In this document: positions 57,890 to 64,000 of the stretch, piece after piece
How positions within the stretch are numbered: position 1 is the first letter of the stretch
Layout: every line of letters starts with the position of its first letter
The notes under the pieces: model-generated
What the model saw: only the letters and a program-made list of their open reading frames with translations
The model's database searches: none
What the model was told of the DNA's origin: nothing
From: Lachnospiraceae bacterium
GTDB taxonomy: Bacteria; Bacillota; Clostridia; Lachnospirales; Lachnospiraceae
Reading direction: 5' to 3'
NCBI GenBank assembly: GCA_018384375.1
Contig: JAHAYJ010000017.1
Coordinates: forward strand, 62,001-126,000
DNA length: 64,000 nt
Translations under genes and position numbers: made by a program

Positions 57890-58660
57890 ATGAGCGTTAT
57901 TTCAATGAAGCAGTTACTTGAAGCAGGTGTTCATTTCGGACATCAGACAAGAAGATGGAACCCTAAGATGGCTCCTTACATCTTCACAGAGAGAAATGGT
58001 ATCCACATCATCGACTTACAGAAGTCTGTAGGAAAGGTTGATGAGGCTTACAGAGCAGTATTTGAGATCGCTGCACAGGGCGGAACCATTCTTTTCGTTG
58101 GTACCAAGAAGCAGGCACAGGATGCTGTTAAGACAGAGGCTGAGCGTTGCGGCATGTACTATGTAAATGAAAGATGGTTAGGTGGTATGCTCACCAACTT
58201 CAAGACCATCCAGAGCAGAATTGAAAGATTGAGAGCAATCGAGACAATGGCAGAGGACGGAACCTTTGATGTCCTTCCCAAGAAGGAAGTTATCGCATTA
58301 AAGAAGGAATGGGAAAAGCTTGAGAAGAACCTTGGCGGTATCAAGAATATGACCAGAATTCCCGATGCTATTTTTGTAGTAGACCCTAAGAAGGAAAGAA
58401 TCTGTGTACAGGAAGCACATGCACTTGGAATTACCCTGATCGGTATCGGTGATACAAACTGTGATCCTGAAGAACTTGACTTCATTATCCCCGGCAATGA
58501 TGATGCCATCAGAGCCGTAAAGCTGATTGTTGCCAAGATGGCAGATGCTGTAATCGAAGCAAATCAGGGTGAGGAAGCTATCACTGCTGAGGATGCAGGT
58601 GTAACAGAGGAAGCAGAAGCTGAAGATATCGAAGAAGTTGCAGCAGCAGATGCTGAGTAA
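57890..58660 (+). CDS. rpsB: 30S ribosomal protein S2
   Basis: [46 protein letters not shown]. Confidence 0.98.
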   Translation: MSVISMKQLLEAGVHFGHQTRRWNPKMAPYIFTERNGIHIIDLQKSVGKVDEAYRAVFEIAAQGGTILFVGTKKQAQDAVKTEAERCGMYYVNERWLGGMLTNFKTIQSRIERLRAIETMAEDGTFDVLPKKEVIALKKEWEKLEKNLGGIKNMTRIPDAIFVVDPKKERICVQEAHALGITLIGIGDTNCDPEELDFIIPGNDDAIRAVKLIVAKMADAVIEANQGEEAITAEDAGVTEEAEAEDIEEVAAADAE

Positions 58661-58692
58661 TCACATCAACAGTTTGAATGGAGGAAAAGAAA

Positions 58693-59631
58693 ATGGCTAA
58701 TATTACAGCAGGCATGGTAAAAGAATTAAGAGAGATGACCGGCGCAGGCATGATGGACTGTAAGAAGGCACTTGCCGAGACCGATGGCGATATGGATGCA
58801 GCTGTTGAATTCCTTAGAAAGAACGGTCAGGCAAAGGCAGAGAAGAAGGCAGGAAGAATTGCGGCAGAAGGTCTTTGCAAGGTTATCGTTAAGGATGACA
58901 AGACAGCAGCAGTTGTTGAAGTGAACTCTGAGACAGACTTTGTAGCTAAGAACGAGGAATTCCAGAATTTTGTGGCAGCTGTTGCACAGCAGGCTGTTGA
59001 TTCCAATGCAGCAGATATGGATGCATTTCTTGCTGAGAATTGGAATCTGGATGCTTCCAAGACAGTTAAGGATGCACTGGTTGAGAAGGTTGCAAAGATC
59101 GGTGAGAACTTAAATATCAGAAGATTTGAAAAGGTTGTAGCTGAAAACGGATGTGTTGTTTCTTATACACACGGCGGCGGAAGAATCGGCGTTATCGTTG
59201 AAGCTGACACCGATGTGGTAAATGATGCTGTAAAGGAAGCACTGAACAATATTGCAATGCAGGTTGCAGCACTTTCACCCAAGTATGTATCTACAGCTGA
59301 TGTATCCGAAGAATACAAGGCACATGAGAAGGAAATCCTGATGGCACAGATCGCTAACGATCCGAAGATGGCAGGAAAGCCTGAAAAGGTAATCGAGGGA
59401 GCCGTTGTTGGCCGTCTGAATAAGGAATTAAAGGAAGTATGTCTGTTAGAGCAGGCATATGTCAAGGCAGAAGATGGTAAGCAGACAGTAGCACAGTATG
59501 TAGCCCAGGTTGCCAAGGAAACCGGTGCAAACCTTTCCATCAAGAGATTTGTTCGTTTTGAGACGGGAGAAGGTCTTGAGAAGAAGGTTGATGATTTTGC
59601 AGCAGAGGTTGCAGCTCAGGCAGGACTGTAA
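58693..59631 (+). CDS. tsf: Elongation factor Ts
   Basis: MANITAGMVKELREMTGAGMMDCKKALAETDGDMDAAVEFLRKNG. Confidence 0.98.
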   Translation: MANITAGMVKELREMTGAGMMDCKKALAETDGDMDAAVEFLRKNGQAKAEKKAGRIAAEGLCKVIVKDDKTAAVVEVNSETDFVAKNEEFQNFVAAVAQQAVDSNAADMDAFLAENWNLDASKTVKDALVEKVAKIGENLNIRRFEKVVAENGCVVSYTHGGGRIGVIVEADTDVVNDAVKEALNNIAMQVAALSPKYVSTADVSEEYKAHEKEILMAQIANDPKMAGKPEKVIEGAVVGRLNKELKEVCLLEQAYVKAEDGKQTVAQYVAQVAKETGANLSIKRFVRFETGEGLEKKVDDFAAEVAAQAGL

Positions 59632-59659
59632 AATCGTTGCTCGAATAGCGTAAGATTAG

Positions 59660-59699
59660 AAAGGACTGATTCAAGTTTACTTGAAAATCAGTCCTTTTT
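59660..59699 (+). terminator. Terminator after tsf
   Basis: AAAGGACTGATTCAAG-ttta-CTTGAAAATCAGTCCTTTTT. Confidence 0.92.
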
Positions 59700-59742
59700 C
59701 TGTTAAAGTTTATTTGAATAACAGTTAAAGGAAGATAGTCGC

Positions 59743-60450
59743 ATGGTATGCAAAAACTGTGGCGCTGAATATGATAAAAGCAGTATCAGCTGCCCTTATT
59801 GCGGAACAGAAAACGCACAAACGGCCGGAAAACAGAAAAAAGAGATCCTTCAGGGCTATGACAGGGAGGCGGCAAAAATCAGGAAGGAGGCGGAAACCTT
59901 TCCGCAGAAAACAGCAAACAGATTGACCAAAAGGATTGTTTTTGCTGTGGGAATTCTTGCATTGATTGGGATTTCGTTCACCATCCTGTTTATTTTTTAT
60001 GGAAAGCTCTCGGTACGTGCCAAGTACAGGCAGGAACAGATTTACCTTGAGAAGCTTGAAGCATTGTATCAGGAGGGCCGTTATGAGGAAATGGAAGCGT
60101 ACAGCAGAAAGAAGGATCTGTATGGAAGAGCTTATCAGAAATATGCACAGGTAATGGAAATAAACAGATACTATGAGCGCATGGAAAGCAGTATAGATGA
60201 GATACGATTGATCGAAGCAGGAAACTCCAGCACAGAGCAAAAGAAAGAGCTTTCTGATTACTGGATGCAGGATGCATTGCTTCAGGCTTCAAATGTATTG
60301 CAGAAATGCAGAGAGTATGCAGAAGATGATGCTTTCCTTGGCAATGAACAGGTAATGGAGGAATTCTATCATAACTGTGTCAGACGATTGCAGGAATTTG
60401 GCTATACAGAGGAAGAGATTCTTGCCATTGAGGGGGTGAATGGATCATGA
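59743..60450 (+). CDS. Zinc-ribbon single-pass membrane protein
   Basis: CKNCGAEYDKSSISCPYCG; TM KRIVFAVGILALIGISFTILFIFYG; helical C-terminal domain. Confidence 0.8.
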   Translation: MVCKNCGAEYDKSSISCPYCGTENAQTAGKQKKEILQGYDREAAKIRKEAETFPQKTANRLTKRIVFAVGILALIGISFTILFIFYGKLSVRAKYRQEQIYLEKLEALYQEGRYEEMEAYSRKKDLYGRAYQKYAQVMEINRYYERMESSIDEIRLIEAGNSSTEQKKELSDYWMQDALLQASNVLQKCREYAEDDAFLGNEQVMEEFYHNCVRRLQEFGYTEEEILAIEGVNGS

Positions 60451-61109
60451 AGTGTCCGTATTGCGGAGGAGAGGTTTCCTCGCAAAGCCCGAATTGCCCC
60501 TATTGTGGTGCTGTAAATCCTGAGGGAGTGGCATTTCAGGAAGAAATTCAAAAAAGAATTGAAAGAAACAAGCTGCTGAAGCCCTTTCTGATCAAGCAGA
60601 AGACTCCGGAGCTGAAGCAGAGGATGCTGAGTAGAATTCTTCTCATCCTTGTGGGAGTGAATGTTCTGCTGTTTGTCTTTTCGGTGGGAATTTATATCTG
60701 GGAGGAACGGGAACAGGAGAGGACTGCAGCACAGGGCAGTCAGGCTCAGCGATATGAAACAATTTTTCCGGAAGTACAGAATTATTATTATGATAAATTC
60801 GTTGATGATATGAATGAAATGATCGATCTTATGGAGGAAGGTCAGGTTCCTGATAGGGAAGATATTCTGACTTTTCTTGATCATTGCTATGATATGTTTT
60901 ATTACATGCAATCCGAGCCGGAGGAGCTGAAGGAGGAAGCTTATTTTACCATGAAGGCTTTCTTTATGGGGTATGTGGGGTTGACCAAGGAGGAGGCAGC
61001 CTGTTTTGAACCGAAAGAGGACGGAAGCTATGATCGATTTATCGACGATGGGGCAGCAGAGCAGATAGCACTCATCATGGAAGAAAGGATGAAGGAGGCT
61101 GTGAAATGA
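60447..61109 (+). CDS. Zinc-ribbon single-pass membrane protein (second copy type)
   Basis: CPYCGGEVSSQSPNCPYCG; TM ILLILVGVNVLLFVFSVGIYIW; ATGA overlap with upstream gene. Confidence 0.8.
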   Translation: MKCPYCGGEVSSQSPNCPYCGAVNPEGVAFQEEIQKRIERNKLLKPFLIKQKTPELKQRMLSRILLILVGVNVLLFVFSVGIYIWEEREQERTAAQGSQAQRYETIFPEVQNYYYDKFVDDMNEMIDLMEEGQVPDREDILTFLDHCYDMFYYMQSEPEELKEEAYFTMKAFFMGYVGLTKEEAACFEPKEDGSYDRFIDDGAAEQIALIMEERMKEAVK

Positions 61110-61612
61110 CGGGAGTTATTTTTATGCTGGCAGGGATTGCCGCCTTTTATCTTTTGGTTTATCGGAAGTGGAATTACTCCAATAAGTTTACCTTTAATAC
61201 GATTTCAGTTTACCTTTTACTTGGAGTAACGGTAATTATGCTTTGGGCAGCTGTTGTCACAGTAAGTGGAGTGGCAGAAAATGAACAGTACAAAATGCTG
61301 GAACGCAGGCTTACAACGGCGGAGGATACGGCAAGGCGCAGGGATTACAACTGGCTAATAGATTTTCTTAGGATAGATAAGGATTACGAAGAGGAATTTG
61401 AATATCTCTGGGAGAGGGTTACCATGTATTCAGCTTGTAACCGGTATCTGATATTTGAAGCGGCAGACCGTGCCGGGCTTGGCGAAGCCTATGGAAAGAA
61501 GGCACAGGAATACGAAGAACTGCTTCGCAAAATCGGGGAGAATCCTTCCTATGAGGAAAATGTTCCCTACGGAAAAGCATTCATGGAAAAAGCAGGACTT
61601 GACCGGGATTAG
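61106..61612 (+). CDS. Two-TM membrane protein of unknown function
   Basis: TM segments GVIFMLAGIAAFYLLVY and ISVYLLLGVTVIMLWAAVVTVSG; ATGA overlap with upstream gene. Confidence 0.75.
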   Translation: MTGVIFMLAGIAAFYLLVYRKWNYSNKFTFNTISVYLLLGVTVIMLWAAVVTVSGVAENEQYKMLERRLTTAEDTARRRDYNWLIDFLRIDKDYEEEFEYLWERVTMYSACNRYLIFEAADRAGLGEAYGKKAQEYEELLRKIGENPSYEENVPYGKAFMEKAGLDRD

Positions 61613-61618
61613 AGCTAC

Positions 61619-63970
61619 ATGACAGATGCAGGACGAAACAAGGAGAGCAGCGATATGACAAAAAAGCAGAGACGACTTACGGTGGGCGTACTGGTAAGCG
61701 GCATTATGGATGAATTCACGGAGGCAGTATGCAGGGGAGTGATGCAGGCAGCAAAGACACTTGATGTGAATGTCGTAGTCCTGCCCGGAAAATATCTTGA
61801 CAGGGATTTGTGTGATAATCCGGAGCTGATGTATGAATATCAGTATAATACGATCTTTTCTTATGTTAAAAAGGAAAATGTGGATGCCATTATTGTGGCA
61901 GCAGGAAGTATTGGCTGTCATACCAGCAAGGAACGTATGGAGGAAATGCTGGCACAGTACAAGGGCATTCCCTGTGTGCTGGTTGCTTCCAAGCTGGATG
62001 GATATGTGGATGTTGCTTATGATAATTACAATGGTATCAGAGAAGGTCTGGAATATCTGATCAATCAGGTGAAATGTCGAAAGCTTGGAATGATCGGGGG
62101 GCCGATGTCCAGCTCAGATGCGGTAGAACGTAAGCAGGCATTCATAGAGACTTTGCAGGAACTCGGAGTGGAAACGCCGGATAGTCTGTATGTGGAGGGT
62201 GATTATTCCAGGCGGTGTAGGGAAGCCTTCTGTATGCTTCTTGACAGGAATCCGGATATAGAAGCGGTGTTTTGTGTTAATGATGAGACTGCTCTTGGCT
62301 TCTATGATGAGTTGAAAAAAAGAAATCTGGTTCCTGGTAAGGATATTTCTGTATTTGGTTATGATGATACGATCACGGCCGCAAAGACTCAGCCGTCCCT
62401 TTCCTCAGTCAAGGCAGATCCCGCAGAGCTTGGCGAAAATGCGCTGAAGATGGTACTTCGTATGGCATATGGAGAAAAAGTGGAAAGCAAGGTGATGCCT
62501 ACCAAGTTTGTTTTGCGTGAGTCCTTCTGCAAGGCAGCGGACCAGGAGGAGGAATTTGCTACCAGGATGCTTGAGAACAGTATTGACGGATACTTTGATG
62601 ATATCTTCTACCGCTATAAGCATGAGGAGATCAGGGAAGAAATGGAGGAGCTTCACAGAAACTTTAAAGAGCTGCTTCAAAAAATCATGATGCTTTATGA
62701 GCAGAGTGATGAGAAAACAGAATTATATATGGATATTCAAAGTGTACTGGACACCTTTTTGAGGAATGGTGCTGTGGAGTATGCTGACATGGGAAATCTT
62801 CTGGTAGTTTTTGAAAAGATTTATCATGCACTTCAGAAGAGGCAGACAGATTATGAGGACAAATTTGAACTAAGAGATCTTTTTTCCATTATTTATCGTA
62901 AGATCATCAAGGCTATGGATTATCGGTTTGGCTTGATGAAGGAAGCAGAAGAGAAAAATAATTACTCCATGAAGCTGTTTATCCGGGATATGCTTCAGTT
63001 TGAAAAGGGAAATGATCAAAGCTATGCGTCAAGACTGAATAATCTGGAGTGGTTGAACATTAGAAATGCTTTTATCTATGTATTTGAAAAGCCAATCATG
63101 CATTTGTATCGGGAAAAATTTGCTCCGCCGCATACTTTGTATTTGAAGGCTATCTTGAAGGAGGGAAAGGTAATCTCAGTTCCTGCCATTTCCCAGAAAT
63201 ACAGTATCAAAGATATTTTTCAGAATCATGGGGTTGAGACAGAGGAGAGAACCTCAATGGTACTTCTTCCGTTATTTTCCAACGAATTGCTGTACGGATT
63301 ACTACTTTGCGATCTGTCACCGGAGCTGTTTGTAAACGGTGAATTTCTGGTTAACCAGATGAGCTCCGCCATGAAAATGATTGCGCTGTTGAAATCAAAT
63401 GAGGAGATTCAGCAGCAGCTGGAGGAAAGTCTGGCAACTCTGAAGGAAAACAATATTGTGTTGGATAATCTTTCCCGTTCCGACAGTCTTACCGGTATTT
63501 TAAATCGAAGAGGCTTCTATGACGCGGCAGGAGAACTCCTTGAAGAGAACCGGAATACCGGCAGACGGACACTGGTTATCTATGTGGATATGAATAATCT
63601 AAAGATCATCAATGACAGATATGGGCATGAAGAAGGAGATTATTCGTTGCAGCTGATCGGTGAAATCCTTGCACAGAGCATGGCAGGAAAGGGGCTTGCA
63701 GGAAGAATCGGCGGAGATGAGTTTGCCTGCATTATGGAATATGAGACAGCCGGAGAGGGTACCGAAGTACTGACGGACATCTATAAAAGGTTTGATGAGA
63801 GTAATCTGGCAAGTGAGAAGCCCTATAATGTGACAGTCTGTGCAGGTGCCTGTGTGTTAAGCAGTACGGATACACTCACTTTGCAGGAAGCAATGACCCA
63901 GGCAGATGAAAAGCTGTATGAGATTAAGAAACTCAGGCCGAAGGAAGTTGCGAAAAAGACTTTTCCGTAA
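61619..63970 (+). CDS. Soluble LacI-type (periplasmic-binding-like) sensor domain fused to GGDEF diguanylate cyclase
   Basis: LTVGVLVSGIMDEFTEAVCRGVMQAAK...FCVNDETALGFYDELKKRNLVPGKDISVFGYDD; C-term RSDSLTGILNRRGFYD...GRIGGDEFACIMEYE; no signal peptide or TM seen. Confidence 0.9.
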   Translation: MTDAGRNKESSDMTKKQRRLTVGVLVSGIMDEFTEAVCRGVMQAAKTLDVNVVVLPGKYLDRDLCDNPELMYEYQYNTIFSYVKKENVDAIIVAAGSIGCHTSKERMEEMLAQYKGIPCVLVASKLDGYVDVAYDNYNGIREGLEYLINQVKCRKLGMIGGPMSSSDAVERKQAFIETLQELGVETPDSLYVEGDYSRRCREAFCMLLDRNPDIEAVFCVNDETALGFYDELKKRNLVPGKDISVFGYDDTITAAKTQPSLSSVKADPAELGENALKMVLRMAYGEKVESKVMPTKFVLRESFCKAADQEEEFATRMLENSIDGYFDDIFYRYKHEEIREEMEELHRNFKELLQKIMMLYEQSDEKTELYMDIQSVLDTFLRNGAVEYADMGNLLVVFEKIYHALQKRQTDYEDKFELRDLFSIIYRKIIKAMDYRFGLMKEAEEKNNYSMKLFIRDMLQFEKGNDQSYASRLNNLEWLNIRNAFIYVFEKPIMHLYREKFAPPHTLYLKAILKEGKVISVPAISQKYSIKDIFQNHGVETEERTSMVLLPLFSNELLYGLLLCDLSPELFVNGEFLVNQMSSAMKMIALLKSNEEIQQQLEESLATLKENNIVLDNLSRSDSLTGILNRRGFYDAAGELLEENRNTGRRTLVIYVDMNNLKIINDRYGHEEGDYSLQLIGEILAQSMAGKGLAGRIGGDEFACIMEYETAGEGTEVLTDIYKRFDESNLASEKPYNVTVCAGACVLSSTDTLTLQEAMTQADEKLYEIKKLRPKEVAKKTFP

Positions 63971-64000
63971 AAGCATCTTGTGGTACAATGTAATAGCGCG

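Noticed and set aside
1-64000. Insertion sequences, prophage or integrative element
   Set aside because: No transposase, integrase, recombinase or phage structural genes among the ORFs.

Overview
The window comes from a spore-forming, flagellated Firmicute; gene content suggests a Lachnospiraceae-like Clostridia, but this is inferred. It opens with the 3' end of an RNase P RNA gene, then a secreted trypsin-like protease and a radical-SAM/TetR operon with a palindromic promoter. Next come rpsT(-), gpr-spoIIP-lepA-hemW, sigK, a degenerate HD-GYP protein, a pilT/comM/dprA/pseudopilin/prepilin-peptidase group, topA and codY. A ~31 kb fla/che super-operon (flgB to the sigD-type sigma factor) follows, then FapA/DUF342 and several less characterised membrane or secreted proteins, including a PMT-type glycosyltransferase next to a Thr-rich secreted protein. 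The window ends with rpsB-tsf and a four-gene operon: two zinc-ribbon membrane proteins, a membrane protein, and a soluble LacI-type sensor fused to GGDEF. The best candidates for undescribed biology are this zinc-ribbon/LacI-GGDEF operon, the radical-SAM/TetR promoter palindrome, the HD-GYP pseudoenzyme, CodY-box-like sites flanking codY, the PMT/Thr-rich pair, and a sigK with no pro-sequence and an overlapping mini-ORF. All calls were made by eye from sequence and the supplied translations; no database search was run.
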